From Phycisphaeraceae bacterium (GTDB lineage Bacteria; Planctomycetota; Phycisphaerae; Phycisphaerales; UBA1924): a stretch of DNA of 64,000 nt. The notes under the pieces were generated by a model that worked only from the letters and a program-made list of their open reading frames with translations, was not told where the DNA came from and searched no databases. The stretch lies in contig RECQ01000048.1 in the NCBI GenBank assembly GCA_007693965.1, positions 1-64,000 on the forward strand. The letters run 5' to 3'. Positions 17,566 through 27,319 of the stretch are shown one piece after another; within the stretch, counting starts at the first letter, position 1, and the number at the start of each line of letters is the position of its first letter. The position numbers and the translations under genes are program-made.

Positions 17566-19284
17566 ATGAGGCCAAATGTCCTCGTCCAGTACGCCCTCAT
17601 GGCCGCCCTGCTCGGTCTGTTGGGGATCTTTCTGCTCTACCCGGTCTGGCTGATCGTCCGCGGCGGGTTCGCGGTGGACATCGTCTCCGGTGAGGGGTGG
17701 ACGCTCCGACACGCCCTGCTGGTCTTCCGCGACCCCATTCTGCGGACCGGGCTGATCAATGCGCTGGGGCTCGCGGTCTTCACCACCACGCTCTGCATGC
17801 TCATTGGTGTGCCGCTTGCGTTTTTCAGCGCTCGTTACACCTATCCCCTGAAAGGGGTGTGGAACGCGGCGATTCTGGTTCCGCTGATTTTGCCGCCCTT
17901 TGTCGGCGCCATCGGCTTCAAGGCCATCCTGGGCCGGACCGGCGCGCTCAACACGCTGCTGGGGACAGACTGGGACATTCTGGGAGAGTGGCGATTCTGG
18001 GGGGTCGTGGTGGCGCTGGCGCTGCATCTCTATCCAATCACATACCTCAACGCGACGGCGGCCCTGGCCAATCTCGACCCCGCGCTGGACGAGGCGGCGG
18101 AGACGCTGGGCGTGGGCCCCATCCGCAGGTTTTTCGCCATCACGCTGCCGCTGATCCGCCCCGGGCTCTTCGCGGGCGGGGCGATCGTGTTCATCTGGTC
18201 GTTCACCGAGCTGGGCACGCCGCTGATGTTCGACTACTACGACGTCACCGCGGTGCAGATCTTCAATGGTGTGAAGGAGATGAGCTCCTCGGCCCAGCCG
18301 TATGCGCTGACTGCGGTGATGCTGGGGGCGGCGATCATCGTGTACATCCTGGGCAAGGCGGTCTTCGGGCGGGCGGGGTTCGCCACATCGATGCGGGCCA
18401 GCCGGGCGGGAGAAATCGCCCCCCTCTCGCCGGTCGCGGGCTGGGCGGTGGCGACGGGCTTCGGCCTGGTGATTCTGCTGGCGCTGCTGCCGCACATCGG
18501 TGTGATTCTGATGGCGTTCGCGACGCCGGGGGGCTGGTACAACTCGATCCTGCCTACGGAGTGGACGCTGAACAATTTCGAGCAGGCGCTGGGGCATCCG
18601 CTGGCGTTCGGATCGATCACCAACAGCCTGAAGCTGGCCGGGGCGGCGATGGTGCTGGACATCATCCTCGGCATCGCGATCGGATACCTGGTGGTGCGCA
18701 CGAAGATCCGGGGGCGCTCTTTGCTGGACGGGCTTGCGATGCTTCCGCTGGCGGTGCCCGGGCTGGTGATGGCGTTCGGGTATGTGGCGATGACGCTGCG
18801 CTGGCCCTTCGGCCCCGGCGATCCACTGGAGGGGAAGCTGGACATCGTCGGCGCCGATCCGAACCCGTTCCCGCTGCTCATCATCGCTTATGCGGTGCGC
18901 CGACTTCCGTACGTGGTGCGCGCCACGGTGGCGGGTCTGCAACAGGTCACGGTGGACCTGGAGGAGGCGGCGCAGAATCTTGGCGCGAGCGTGCTGACGA
19001 CGATCCGGCGCATCAGCATTCCGCTCATCACCGCCAACCTGCTGGCGGGCGGACTGCTGGCGTTCAGCTTCGCCATGCTGGAGGTCAGCGACTCGCTCAT
19101 CCTGGCGCAGCAGGAGCAGCACTATCCGATCACCAAGGCGATTCTGAGCTTCACCGAGCGCCTGGGCGACGGCGTGGCCATCGCCTGCGGCATGGGTGTG
19201 TGGGGCATGCTGCTGCTGACTGCGACGCTGGTGGGAGCATCGATCCTGCTGGGCAAGAGCCTGGGGGCGCTGTTCCGGGTGTGA
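17566..19284 (+). CDS. Iron(III)-type ABC transporter permease, two fused permease domains
   Basis: A 572-residue inner-membrane protein with about 12 helices in two BPD_transp_1 halves, the layout of FbpB/AfuB/ThiP permeases. Each half has an EAA loop: DEAAETLGVGPIRRFFAITLPL (first half) and EEAAQNLGASVLTTIRRISIPL (second half), where the ATPase docks. ATG 17566 follows a CAGGAGA site; the open frame upstream has no protein-like character. The solute-binding protein gene is convergent just downstream. No matching ATPase gene is in the window. Substrate inferred as ferric iron or a similar small solute. Confidence 0.82.
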   Translation: MRPNVLVQYALMAALLGLLGIFLLYPVWLIVRGGFAVDIVSGEGWTLRHALLVFRDPILRTGLINALGLAVFTTTLCMLIGVPLAFFSARYTYPLKGVWNAAILVPLILPPFVGAIGFKAILGRTGALNTLLGTDWDILGEWRFWGVVVALALHLYPITYLNATAALANLDPALDEAAETLGVGPIRRFFAITLPLIRPGLFAGGAIVFIWSFTELGTPLMFDYYDVTAVQIFNGVKEMSSSAQPYALTAVMLGAAIIVYILGKAVFGRAGFATSMRASRAGEIAPLSPVAGWAVATGFGLVILLALLPHIGVILMAFATPGGWYNSILPTEWTLNNFEQALGHPLAFGSITNSLKLAGAAMVLDIILGIAIGYLVVRTKIRGRSLLDGLAMLPLAVPGLVMAFGYVAMTLRWPFGPGDPLEGKLDIVGADPNPFPLLIIAYAVRRLPYVVRATVAGLQQVTVDLEEAAQNLGASVLTTIRRISIPLITANLLAGGLLAFSFAMLEVSDSLILAQQEQHYPITKAILSFTERLGDGVAIACGMGVWGMLLLTATLVGASILLGKSLGALFRV

Positions 19285-19316
19285 GATAAATTCTCACTGA
19301 GTAATAAGCGTTTTTT
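19281..19316 (+). terminator. Weak possible terminator after the permease gene
   Basis: GTGAGA and TCTCAC pair around a 5-base loop overlapping the stop codon, with TTTTTT 13 bases further on. The distance to the T-run makes it weak. A second dyad (AGAGCCGGGGACGGCTCT) sits at about 19350 between the convergent genes. Confidence 0.3.
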
Positions 19317-19397
19317 GTTGGGTGAAGGAGTTTGTTCCAAGCGGCGTGGCAGAGCCGGGGACGGCTCTACCACGACACCCCACGGCATGCCGCGCCC

Positions 19398-20933
19398 CTA
19401 CTTCGCGAGGCGCACGATTTCGCGGTAGTTGTTCCTGAAGAAGCGGGTGTACTGAATTCGCAGTTCAGGCTCGCGGTCCGGGTTGCGCCAGTCGGCGCGG
19501 ATGGTGTCAAAGTTCTCCTCGGTGAAGGCGATGCGTGAGCCATCGGGCAGTTCGTGCTCCGGCATGGCGTAGAAGAGATCCTCCATGCGCTGGATGCGGG
19601 CGGCGTCGGCGCCTGAGTCGCGGGTGGCGATCAGGGCGCGCCAGGCGCGGGTGATGTCGTGATTGATGTCGATGGCGAAGGTGGCGAACATGGGTGAAAT
19701 CAGCGGTCGCCAGCCGCGGGGAGGCTGATCGGAAGCGATCTCAAAGGGGTTCACCTTGTCGATGAAGCGATCGAAGAACTCGTTGGGCTCATCACCTGTG
19801 GGATACATGTCGCGCCGGGCAGGCATGCGGCGCAGCTCGAAACGGCGCGGGCCGAGGGCCCCGGGAGGCGCCTCTTCACCGACGGCGGGATACTGCCAGA
19901 TGGCCTGGCCTTCGTGGGTGAGCAGGAAGTCGATGAACTCGAGGGCGAGTTCGGGGTGCGGGCCGCCGCGGAGCATGGAGACGGGGTCGGGATCGACGAG
20001 CACGGCGCCGACGGGATCGATGTACCCGACGCGCGACTCGTCGGGATGCTGCCCCGGTCGAAGCAGGGCCTGCGCCTCATAGCGGCCATAAAAGTCGATC
20101 GAAAGGGCGGCGGCGGCCTCGCCGTGGGCGAGGTCGATGACGACGCGGGTTGCGCTGGCGGAGAAGTATCGCGCATTGGCGGCCATGGCGCGAAGCAGGC
20201 GCCAGCCATCGTCCCAGCCGTGGTTGGTGAGGATCGAGTCGTAGGTGGTGGCGACGGAGCCGGACTGGCGTGGGTCTGCCAGGCCGAGCCAGCCTGCGTA
20301 TCGCGGATCGGCGAGGTCCCTCCAGGATCGCGGCTCCTCGAGGCCGAGCTCCTTGAGGACATCGCGGTTGTAGGCGATGCCGAAACTGGAGAGCACGGTG
20401 GCGACCCAGTGCAGCTCGGGATCCCAGAGCGGTTCGGCGCCGATGCGGTTCTCGCCGAAGATTTCGCGCAAGCGATCTTCAGATATCTCGATGGGAATTG
20501 AGATGGGAATGTCGATGCGGCGTGGGCCGTCGTCGCCGGCGACCGTCACGCTGACGCCGCGTTTGATCTGGTTGTGCTCGTAGCTGCCGCCGCCGAGCAT
20601 GAGGTCGTAGGGCATAACGCCGGGGCGTGCGTGGCCATCGGGTCCGATGCGTCCGTCGATGACGGCGGCGCGGTACTGCGATTCGAGCTGGCGCCGGATC
20701 TCGCTGGTGCCGCCGGGGCGCCGCCAGTCGACGACGACCGGGGCTCGCCCCTGGCGCACGCGCCAGTCTGAGAAGGCTCTGCCGAATTCGTAGCGGATCT
20801 GCTCGTTGTGCGGCGAGATGATGATTATCCGGTCGGCGCCTTCCGGCGCGACGACGGCGTCGGGCCGGAAGAAGAAGGGGACCGCAAGGATGATCAGCAG
20901 GCAAAGTCCGACGATGATGCGCGGCAGCGCCAT
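19398..20933 (-). CDS. ABC transporter extracellular solute-binding protein (iron type)
   Basis: A 511-residue exported protein with an uncleaved-looking N-terminal hydrophobic segment (about 4-22). It has two-lobe binding-protein features: DRIIIISPHNEQIRYEFGRAF, SFGIAYNRDVLKELGLEEP followed by SWRDLADPRYAGWLGLADP, and SIDFYGRYEA, all typical of the Fe3+/SBP_bac_6-like family. ATG 20933 is chosen over the in-frame GTG at 20939 because AAGGGAG then has a 5-base spacing. It is convergent with the fused permease (113 bp between stops), the likely partner. Length is above the usual 340 residues, with an extended C-terminal third. Confidence 0.75.
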   Translation of the reverse strand: MALPRIIVGLCLLIILAVPFFFRPDAVVAPEGADRIIIISPHNEQIRYEFGRAFSDWRVRQGRAPVVVDWRRPGGTSEIRRQLESQYRAAVIDGRIGPDGHARPGVMPYDLMLGGGSYEHNQIKRGVSVTVAGDDGPRRIDIPISIPIEISEDRLREIFGENRIGAEPLWDPELHWVATVLSSFGIAYNRDVLKELGLEEPRSWRDLADPRYAGWLGLADPRQSGSVATTYDSILTNHGWDDGWRLLRAMAANARYFSASATRVVIDLAHGEAAAALSIDFYGRYEAQALLRPGQHPDESRVGYIDPVGAVLVDPDPVSMLRGGPHPELALEFIDFLLTHEGQAIWQYPAVGEEAPPGALGPRRFELRRMPARRDMYPTGDEPNEFFDRFIDKVNPFEIASDQPPRGWRPLISPMFATFAIDINHDITRAWRALIATRDSGADAARIQRMEDLFYAMPEHELPDGSRIAFTEENFDTIRADWRNPDREPELRIQYTRFFRNNYREIVRLAK

Positions 20934-21023
20934 CGACACTCCCTTTCATTGACAAGATCTTGACACAGCGGCGACGACGCCGCGACGTGGGAGTGTACAC
21001 CCGCGCCGGCGACGGGCGAGTCC

Positions 21024-24005
21024 TCAACCGGCGTCGCCGGGGTCGGAGACGGCGCGCCAGGATTCCGCCTTTTCGGGGCGGCTGGAGGCGTCGTAGAGCT
21101 CGGCGAGAAGGGATGCAACGCGGCGGACGCGCCCATGATCCCCGTTGAATGCGCCTGAGAGAATCTGGTGGGCTTCGAGGAGCGTCTGCTCCGACTGCTC
21201 GTAGCGCTCGAGTTTGAGCAGGCATTCGCCGTAGCCTGTGAGTGTGACGCCGAGGCGCCAATGCCCAGCGAGGAGCGAGCGCTGATCTCCTTCGATGACT
21301 TTCACATAAAGAGGTGCGGCCTCTTCGTAACGACCCTGGGAGCGATAGACGCCGGCGAGGTTGCTGAGCGCGGTGAGTGTCTGCGGGTGATCTTCACCCA
21401 AGAGGGCGCGACGAGCTTCGAGCGCGCGGAGCAGCAGTGACTCTGCCTGGTCATACCGTTCGGTGTCGGTATAGAGCACCGCGAGATTGCTCATGGTGTT
21501 GAGCGTGGACGGGTTTTCTTCACCGAGTGTGCGGCGCTGAACTTCAAGCACATCGATGTAGATGCGCTCGGCCTCTTCATACAACTTGCGGGCGTTGTAC
21601 AGAGCGGCAATGTTGTTGAGCGTAAGCAGTGTGTCGGGATGCTCTTCACCCAGTACCTCGCGCTGGATTTCCAGCGCATCGGCGTAGAGCGATTCAGCTT
21701 CGCCGTATCGCTCCTGTTGTCGGAGCAGCAGGGCCAGATTTCCCATGGCGCCGAGCGTGATGGGATGTCTGGGGCCGAGCGTTCGCTTCGCGATATCGAG
21801 CATTGGCACGTAGATCGCCTCCGCCTCCTCGAACCGCCCCCTCGAGTCGTAGAGGCGGGCGAGGTTGTTCATGGAGGAGAGCGTGTTGGGATGTTCATCT
21901 CCGAGCACGCGCTTGCAGAGTTCAAACGTCTGGAGGTGGATATTCTCTGCCTCGTCGTAGCGGCCCATGTCGTCATAGAGCAGGGCGAGGCTGTTCATGG
22001 CGCCGAGTGTGCGCGGGTGCTCCTCGCCGTAGATACGCTGGGTGACTTCGAGCGATCGAACGTAGAGCTCTTCCGCCTCCACGAGCTGGCCGCGGGCGCG
22101 ACTGAGGCCTGCGAGGCTGACGACCGCGCTCAGCGTGCGAGGATGATCCTCGCCGTGGATGCGTCTGCGTGATTCGACCACGCGGCGCTGGAGCGGCTCG
22201 GCTTCGTCAAGTTTGCCCTGGGCTATGTAGAGCTGGGCGAGGGACGCCATGGCGCCGACGGTGTCTTCGTGCGTATCGCCTTTTTCGCGGCGCGTGGTTT
22301 CGTAGGCTTCGAGTTGAAGCGTTTCGGACTCGGCGAGGCGCCCCTGGGCGCGGCGGAGCCCCGCAAGGGCGTTGATGGCCCTGAGCGTGAATTCCGCATC
22401 ATCGCCGAGGACGCGCCTGCGAATCTCAAGCGCACGAGAGAGATGGACGTCCGCCTCGTCGTAGGCGCCCATCTGGCGGTGCAAGGCGCCGAGGTTCACC
22501 ATGCTCGTGAGCGTGTCGGGATGCTGCTCACCCAGTCCCTGGAGTCGAAGGTCTAGCGCTCGCTGCATGTGGGGCATGGCGCGGGGATACTCACCGAGAT
22601 TGCGGTAGGTGACACCAAGCGTGTGGCGCACCGCGGCTTCGACCAGCGGCTGATCGGGGAAGGCGTTCTCGACGCTTTCGGCGGCGCTGTCGAGCACCTC
22701 GCGCACGGTGACTTCGCGCCCCCGGGCCTGGAGCGGGTTCACCGCGGCCAGCAGGTCCTCGTTCAGGAAGTGATTCACGGCCGCGGCGATGGCGGCTTCC
22801 GTCTCGGCGCGCTCCAGGGCGCGCTGGGTCTGGGTCTGGGCGCGGGTCACGGCGACGGCCTGCCACGTCGTGCCCACGACGCCCGCGAGCAGGGCGAGCA
22901 TCACCAGGCCCGCCGCGGCGACGCCGGCGCGGTTGCGGCGGACGAACTTGCCCATGCGGTAGCCCATGCCGGGGGGCCCCGCGGAGACGGGCTGGTTCTT
23001 CAGATGGCGATCAATGTCGGCGGCGAACTCCGCCGCGGAGGGATAGCGCCGCGTGCGATCCTTCTCCATGGCGCGCATGGTGATCCAGTCCAGATCGCCG
23101 CGGAGCTCACGCTGGAGAATGCTGCGACTTTCAGGGCTTGGATATTGCTGATTGTCCTCGGCGCTGAGGCGCGTGCTGGGCTTGGGCGGATCGATCTCGC
23201 GGATGATGCGCTGCATCTCGGCGTAGGTGGCCTTCCGCAGCGTTCTGGATTCGAAGGGGAGCTGGCCGGTGAGCAGCTCGTAGAGGAGGACGCCGAGGGA
23301 GTAGATGTCGCTGCGGGTGTCGATGTCCTGCGCGGTCATCTCGGCCTGCTCGGGAGACATGTATTCCGGCGTGCCGACGAACTGGCCCTGCTCGGTGTGG
23401 ATGGTGCGATCGCTGAGGCGGGCGGAGGTGGCCTTGGCGACGCCGAAGTCGATGACCTTGGGCGCCGCCTTGTCATCGCGCACGGAGACGAGCACGTTGG
23501 AGGGCTTGAGGTCGCGGTGGATGATGCCCTTCTGGTGCGCGTGCTGCACGGCCTCGCAGACCTGCATGAAGAGGCGCAGGCGTGCATCGATGCCGAGGCG
23601 GTGGCGGTCGCAGTGCTCGGTGATGGGCACGCCGGGGACGTGCTCCATGACGAAATACGGGCGTCCCTCGGGTGTGGCCCCGGCTTCGAAGACGCGGGCC
23701 ACACAGGGATGATCCATCATTGCGAGCGCCTGGCGCTCGGCCTCGAAGCGGGCAATGACCTGCCGGGTGTCCATGCCCAGCTTGATGACCTTGAGGGCGA
23801 CGCGCCGGCGAACGGGCTCGGTCTGCTCGGCGAGGTAGACGACGCCGAAGCCGCCCTCGCCGAGGGTGTCGAGGATGCGATAGCGCCCGATGCGCTCGGG
23901 GGGACCGGGGGGCGCGGTGAATGGACGCGGCGGGTCGGCGGGGGTGGGCGAGCCCGCGGCGGTGGCGCGCTCATCTGCGGCTGCCGGGTCGTATTGCGGA
24001 TCCAT
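21024..24005 (-). CDS. Transmembrane Ser/Thr protein kinase with 13 TPRs
   Basis: A 993-residue PknB-type kinase. Cytoplasmic kinase domain about 42-335: Gly loop GEGGFGVVY (49-57), Lys72 in VALKVIK, catalytic HRDLKPSN (163-170), DFG at 186-188 and activation segment [10 protein letters not shown]. One helix (about 360-382) leads to an extracytoplasmic region with about 13 tandem 42-residue TPRs of the kinesin-light-chain kind (pattern NLAxLYxxxGRYxEA...GEEHPxTL) to about residue 970. The N-terminus is Pro/Ala-rich. It is divergent from an FHA-PP2C phosphatase gene, suggesting an antagonistic phosphorylation pair. All catalytic residues are present. Confidence 0.88.
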   Translation of the reverse strand: MDPQYDPAAADERATAAGSPTPADPPRPFTAPPGPPERIGRYRILDTLGEGGFGVVYLAEQTEPVRRRVALKVIKLGMDTRQVIARFEAERQALAMMDHPCVARVFEAGATPEGRPYFVMEHVPGVPITEHCDRHRLGIDARLRLFMQVCEAVQHAHQKGIIHRDLKPSNVLVSVRDDKAAPKVIDFGVAKATSARLSDRTIHTEQGQFVGTPEYMSPEQAEMTAQDIDTRSDIYSLGVLLYELLTGQLPFESRTLRKATYAEMQRIIREIDPPKPSTRLSAEDNQQYPSPESRSILQRELRGDLDWITMRAMEKDRTRRYPSAAEFAADIDRHLKNQPVSAGPPGMGYRMGKFVRRNRAGVAAAGLVMLALLAGVVGTTWQAVAVTRAQTQTQRALERAETEAAIAAAVNHFLNEDLLAAVNPLQARGREVTVREVLDSAAESVENAFPDQPLVEAAVRHTLGVTYRNLGEYPRAMPHMQRALDLRLQGLGEQHPDTLTSMVNLGALHRQMGAYDEADVHLSRALEIRRRVLGDDAEFTLRAINALAGLRRAQGRLAESETLQLEAYETTRREKGDTHEDTVGAMASLAQLYIAQGKLDEAEPLQRRVVESRRRIHGEDHPRTLSAVVSLAGLSRARGQLVEAEELYVRSLEVTQRIYGEEHPRTLGAMNSLALLYDDMGRYDEAENIHLQTFELCKRVLGDEHPNTLSSMNNLARLYDSRGRFEEAEAIYVPMLDIAKRTLGPRHPITLGAMGNLALLLRQQERYGEAESLYADALEIQREVLGEEHPDTLLTLNNIAALYNARKLYEEAERIYIDVLEVQRRTLGEENPSTLNTMSNLAVLYTDTERYDQAESLLLRALEARRALLGEDHPQTLTALSNLAGVYRSQGRYEEAAPLYVKVIEGDQRSLLAGHWRLGVTLTGYGECLLKLERYEQSEQTLLEAHQILSGAFNGDHGRVRRVASLLAELYDASSRPEKAESWRAVSDPGDAG

Positions 24006-24135
24006 GACGACGGGCTCCTGAAGCGGTGCGGACGTCCCCGCGCTTCGGATCTACATTCTACCACGGAAGCCCGAATCCGGGGAACAGTCCCCCATCGGAT
24101 ACACTGATGGGCGTCGCCGGGGCGGCGTCCGCGCC

Positions 24136-25872
24136 ATGCGCTTGCAGGCCACGCCATGGAGAACCGACGCAGTGACAGAGGTCGCATCGAAGGTCGCTGA
24201 ATTCAAACTGAAGTCGGTCTCGGGGCCAACCCAGGTCGATCTGACCTTGCGCCCGCCCGGCCCCCTGATGGTCGGCAGGCGCTCGACGCATGATCTGGCC
24301 CTGGTCGGCGACGACCACGTCTCACGCGATCACGCCAAGATCGAGCTGCGCAGACTCACGCACTCGGGCAAAACCTCGAGCGAGGCCAGCGACTGGGCCA
24401 TCAACGATATGGGCAGCCGGCACGGCACATGGGTGAATGGCGCGCGGCTCACGCCCGGGCGGCAGTGCCCGCTTCGCGTCAACGACGAGATCGTGATCGC
24501 GCCGTGGACCTTCCGGGTTGTGGGTCCCGGTGGTGGAACGGGCATGGCCAGCTCGATCCGCATCAAGACCATCGAAGATACGGACTCGATGGCGGGTTCA
24601 ATCTCGCGCGTGGCGCCCGGCGCCGAGCGGACGCTGGCGCAGAAGCGTCTCACGCTCCTGCTGGATTGCGCCGGCGCCATCCACGGGGCGCACGATGAGA
24701 ACAGCCTCGCGGAGGCGGTGCTGGACGCGGCTGTCTTGGGGGCGGGTTTCGCCAATGCCGCCCTGCTTCGGGCGCTGGAGGAGGACGGGACGATCGAGGT
24801 GGTGGCGCACAGGGGCGAAATCATGGATGGGGCGCGGGGGGCGCGGCTGAGTCGATCGCTCATCCGCGAGGCGAGCAAGGGGAACGCGGTGCGGCTTCCG
24901 GCGGCGATGCATCACCGGGATGAAGCGCACAGCATCATGCAGCTCGACATCGATGATGCGCTGTGCGCCCCGATCATGATCGGGGCCAGCGTCGCCGGTT
25001 TTCTGTACATGGACAACCGCAACGTGGGCGGCTCGACCCGAGCAGCGGAAGATGCGACCGAATTCGCCGTGGGTCTGGCGCGGCTGGCGGCGATGGCGAT
25101 GGCCAGCCTGAAGCGCATCGACCTGGAGCGCCGGCATGCGCTGCTCGAGGCGGAGCAGGCGGCGGGAGCGGAGGCGCAGCGGTGGATCCTGCCGCCCCGG
25201 ATCGGCTCGTTCACGCCCTTCACCTACATCGGCGAGAGCAAGCCGGGTCGGAATCTGGGGGGCGACTTCTTCGACGTGGCGCCGCTGGGCGAGGGGAAGG
25301 TCGCGGTGGCGCTGGGCGATGTTTCGGGCAAGGGCGTGGCGGCGTCGGTGCTGATGACGGCGACGCAAGGACACCTGCACGCGCTGCTGCGCGAGCAGCA
25401 CGATCCGGCCCGCGCCGTGTCGACGCTGAACCGCTTCGTGCATCCGCGACGGCCTGAAGGGCGGTTCGTCACGCTGTGGCTGGGCGTCTTTGACGCCGAG
25501 AACGAGACGCTCAGCTATGTCGATGCGGGACACGGCTACGCCTTCCTGATGCGCTCGAACGGCGAAGTGGAGCGGCTCGACGCCGAGGGCGGCACGCCCA
25601 TCGGGCTGGCGCCGGATGTGGAATACACCGGAGCGGTGACGCCGTTCCGTGCCGGGGATCGGGCGCTCGTGGTGAGTGACGGGTTGATCGAGCAGCCGAT
25701 GCGGACGACGGGGCAGCGGCGCGGGGCGGCGTTCGGCGCCGAGGGCGTGCTGGCCTGTTTCAGTTCGGCCGAGCAGCCTGACATCGTCGGTGCGCTCTTC
25801 GACGCGATCCGCCGGTACGCGCAGTCGGAGCGACTGGAAGACGACGCGACCGCCGTGCAGGTTCAGTGGTGA
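24136..25872 (+). CDS. FHA-GAF-PP2C (SpoIIE-type) protein phosphatase
   Basis: A 578-residue cytoplasmic protein. FHA domain about 20-130 (VGRRSTHD, SRDHAKIE, INDMGSRHGTWVNG) binds phosphothreonine. A GAF-like sensor domain about 165-320 is followed by a PP2C/SpoIIE phosphatase domain about 345-578, with metal-binding LGGDFFDV, ALGDVSGKGVAAS and VSDGLIEQ. The order matches planctomycete and delta-proteobacterial RsbU-like regulators. ATG 24136 is used; GTG at 24172 is also possible, and neither has a strong ribosome site. The Ser/Thr kinase-TPR gene lies head-to-head 130 bp away, a natural source of phosphopeptides for the FHA domain. Confidence 0.85.
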   Translation: MRLQATPWRTDAVTEVASKVAEFKLKSVSGPTQVDLTLRPPGPLMVGRRSTHDLALVGDDHVSRDHAKIELRRLTHSGKTSSEASDWAINDMGSRHGTWVNGARLTPGRQCPLRVNDEIVIAPWTFRVVGPGGGTGMASSIRIKTIEDTDSMAGSISRVAPGAERTLAQKRLTLLLDCAGAIHGAHDENSLAEAVLDAAVLGAGFANAALLRALEEDGTIEVVAHRGEIMDGARGARLSRSLIREASKGNAVRLPAAMHHRDEAHSIMQLDIDDALCAPIMIGASVAGFLYMDNRNVGGSTRAAEDATEFAVGLARLAAMAMASLKRIDLERRHALLEAEQAAGAEAQRWILPPRIGSFTPFTYIGESKPGRNLGGDFFDVAPLGEGKVAVALGDVSGKGVAASVLMTATQGHLHALLREQHDPARAVSTLNRFVHPRRPEGRFVTLWLGVFDAENETLSYVDAGHGYAFLMRSNGEVERLDAEGGTPIGLAPDVEYTGAVTPFRAGDRALVVSDGLIEQPMRTTGQRRGAAFGAEGVLACFSSAEQPDIVGALFDAIRRYAQSERLEDDATAVQVQW

Positions 25873-25913
25873 ATCGGAGCGGACCGTAGCCCGCGCCTGG
25901 CCAATGCGAGAAG

Positions 25914-26000
25914 CGGTGGGGGCGGGATTCGAACCCGCGAGACCCTGACGGGCCTACCGGTTTTCAAGACCGGCGCCTTCAGCCGCTCGGCCACCCCACC
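25914..26000 (-). tRNA. tRNA-Ser (anticodon TGA)
   Basis: An 87-nt class II tRNA read on the minus strand. Acceptor stem GGTGGGG/CCCCACC, discriminator G (typical of serine), D arm GCCGAGCGGC, anticodon loop CTTGAAA giving anticodon TGA, an extended variable arm and T loop GTTCGAATC. CCA is not encoded. A second tRNA-Ser lies 111 bp upstream on the same strand. Confidence 0.95.
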
Positions 26001-26013
26001 GGGGGAGAGAGAA

Positions 26014-26102
26014 GGGCAATGGGGAAGAGGCAATGGGCAATGGGGCCGGAGATGTGCGATCACTCTCTTCGCCCCATTGCCTGTTGCCCATTGCCCATTG
26101 CC
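26014..26102. repeat. Inverted array of short repeats between the tRNA-Ser genes
   Basis: The left arm (26014-26046) is built from GGGCAAT units and the right arm (26071-26102) from their complement CCCATTG. The innermost 11 bp pair perfectly around a 24-base loop and the outer parts pair with slippage. It could form a hairpin in the transcript between the two tRNAs, or be a simple-sequence array that has inverted. Confidence 0.8.
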
Positions 26103-26111
26103 AGACACAAG

Positions 26112-26198
26112 CGGAGAGGGGGGGATTCGAACCCCCGATACCCCGAAGGGTATACCGGTTTTCGAGACCGGCGCGATCAGCCGCTCCGCCACCTCTCC
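26112..26198 (-). tRNA. tRNA-Ser (anticodon CGA)
   Basis: An 87-nt class II tRNA on the minus strand. Acceptor GGAGAGG/CCTCTCC, discriminator G, D arm GCGGAGCGGC, anticodon loop CTCGAAA giving CGA, long variable arm and T loop GTTCGAATC. The anticodon stem CCGGT/ACCGG is identical to that of the neighbouring tRNA-Ser(TGA), so the pair may have arisen by duplication. CCA not encoded. Confidence 0.95.
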
Positions 26199-26325
26199 GA
26201 CGGGAGGGGAATGATCCGGGCCAGAGCCCGCGGCGTCAACCGGCATGCTGACACGACATTAAATACGCCGACCCCGCTTCATGGCGGGGCCGGCGCGGTT
26301 GCCTCAGTTGAAAGACGAAGGCGTA

Positions 26326-26682
26326 TCAGATGGCGCAGGCCCCGGAGCAGCAGCAGTCGCAGTCTGCATCACATGCGACGCCGCAGTCCGCGCAGCAATC
26401 TTCGCCGCAGCAACCGTCGGCGCAGCAGCCAGAGGCGCAGCAGCCCTTGTCATTGCACGCATCGCCACAGCAGTCGACGCTGCAGCAGTCAGCGGCGCAG
26501 CAGTCACCCTGCATGGAGGCCGGCTCCGCTGCGTGCTCGGCGTGCTCGACAGAGCAACAGGCGGCGGTGGTGGTCGCCGCCACGGCGGACGCCTCGCCGG
26601 CGTCGGCGAATGCGGTGGTCAGGAACACGAGGGCGGCGGCCAGCGCCACGATTCCGCCCACACCAAAAAGTACACGAATCAT
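26326..26682 (-). CDS. Membrane-anchored or secreted Cys-rich protein (24 Cys)
   Basis: A 118-residue protein. Residues 1-25 form a signal peptide or anchor (ending TTAFADAG). The remainder is dominated by CC doublets spaced by three residues (CCAADCCSVDCC, GCCASGCCADGCC, CDCCCSGAC), 24 cysteines in all with Asp, Gly and Ala between them and a HAEHAAE segment. The composition resembles a metallothionein, but exported. ATG 26682 is set by CACGGAGAT; the in-frame upstream extension is not supported. Another Cys-rich exported protein gene lies just upstream. Metal binding or disulfide-stabilised scaffold are both possible; no family recognised. Confidence 0.65.
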   Translation of the reverse strand: MIRVLFGVGGIVALAAALVFLTTAFADAGEASAVAATTTAACCSVEHAEHAAEPASMQGDCCAADCCSVDCCGDACNDKGCCASGCCADGCCGEDCCADCGVACDADCDCCCSGACAI

Positions 26683-26827
26683 GATGAATCTCCGTGAGAA
26701 ACAGATCAGTTGAAATGAATGCATTCCGTCGGCGCAGCCGCTCAAATTGCGAAATGCGTCCGCGCCGTATTGATTGATGTGATGGGGTCAGCATTCGGCG
26801 CCGCATGAGGGCGCCGGGCGCCCGTGG

Positions 26828-27268
26828 CTAGTTCAGCCAGATGCAGAGCATGGCGCGCCGTGTTGAATGGGCCGGCGAAACAGCCGGTCGCTCAACCCAT
26901 CGCTGATGCGCAGCCACATCGATGCGGCTTGCATAGGCGGAAGCGTTTGAGATCGCCGCGGGCGCGGCCGGGCGATCGCTCCCGATGAGGATGAGATCAT
27001 CAATCGGGATGTAGGGCCCGAAGGGGAGCTTTTCGCCGCAGGTGCAGAAGGGGCAGGTCGGGCGCTGCTCGGTCGGAACGGGGCAGCACGAATCTTCAAC
27101 GGCACACGTCTTCACAGCGGCGCAGCAGCCACTGTCGGCGTGCGCGGCGGCGGGGTGCGCCGGGATCGCGGAGGCCAGACATGGCCCGCCCCAGATCAGC
27201 AGCCCCGGCTGGAGCAGAAGAACCAGGAAGATGGAGCGCCAGAGCGTCACAGTGAAAATATCCGACAA
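26828..27268 (-). CDS. Exported Cys-rich protein
   Basis: A protein of up to 146 residues with an N-terminal hydrophobic signal (about 9-33), then CC and C motifs (SGCCAAVKTCAVEDSCCPVP, about 47-66) and a knuckle CPFCTCGE (about 72-79), followed by PYIPIDDLILI and a charged tail. Nine cysteines follow the signal region. The start is uncertain: TTG 27268 or GTG 27250. It precedes the 24-Cys protein gene in the same direction, 145 bp apart, so the two may act together in metal handling. Family not recognised. Confidence 0.5.
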   Translation of the reverse strand: MSDIFTVTLWRSIFLVLLLQPGLLIWGGPCLASAIPAHPAAAHADSGCCAAVKTCAVEDSCCPVPTEQRPTCPFCTCGEKLPFGPYIPIDDLILIGSDRPAAPAAISNASAYASRIDVAAHQRWVERPAVSPAHSTRRAMLCIWLN

Positions 27269-27319
27269 GGTGATCCGGAAGTCAAGGGGAAAACTGCCGG
27301 CGGCGGACGTCCTGTGGCC

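Noticed and set aside
17440-19122. 560-codon minus-strand ORF
   Set aside because: Antisense to the fused permease; His/Gln/Arg-rich and without family features.
22569-24107. 512-codon plus-strand ORF
   Set aside because: It is the antisense of the Ser/Thr kinase domain and TPRs; its composition (HGDG, GEQG) is a shadow of the coded minus strand.
26330-26713. Gln-rich plus-strand ORF (QQ repeats)
   Set aside because: CAG codons are the complement of the Cys-rich coding repeats on the minus strand, which has a signal peptide and ribosome site.
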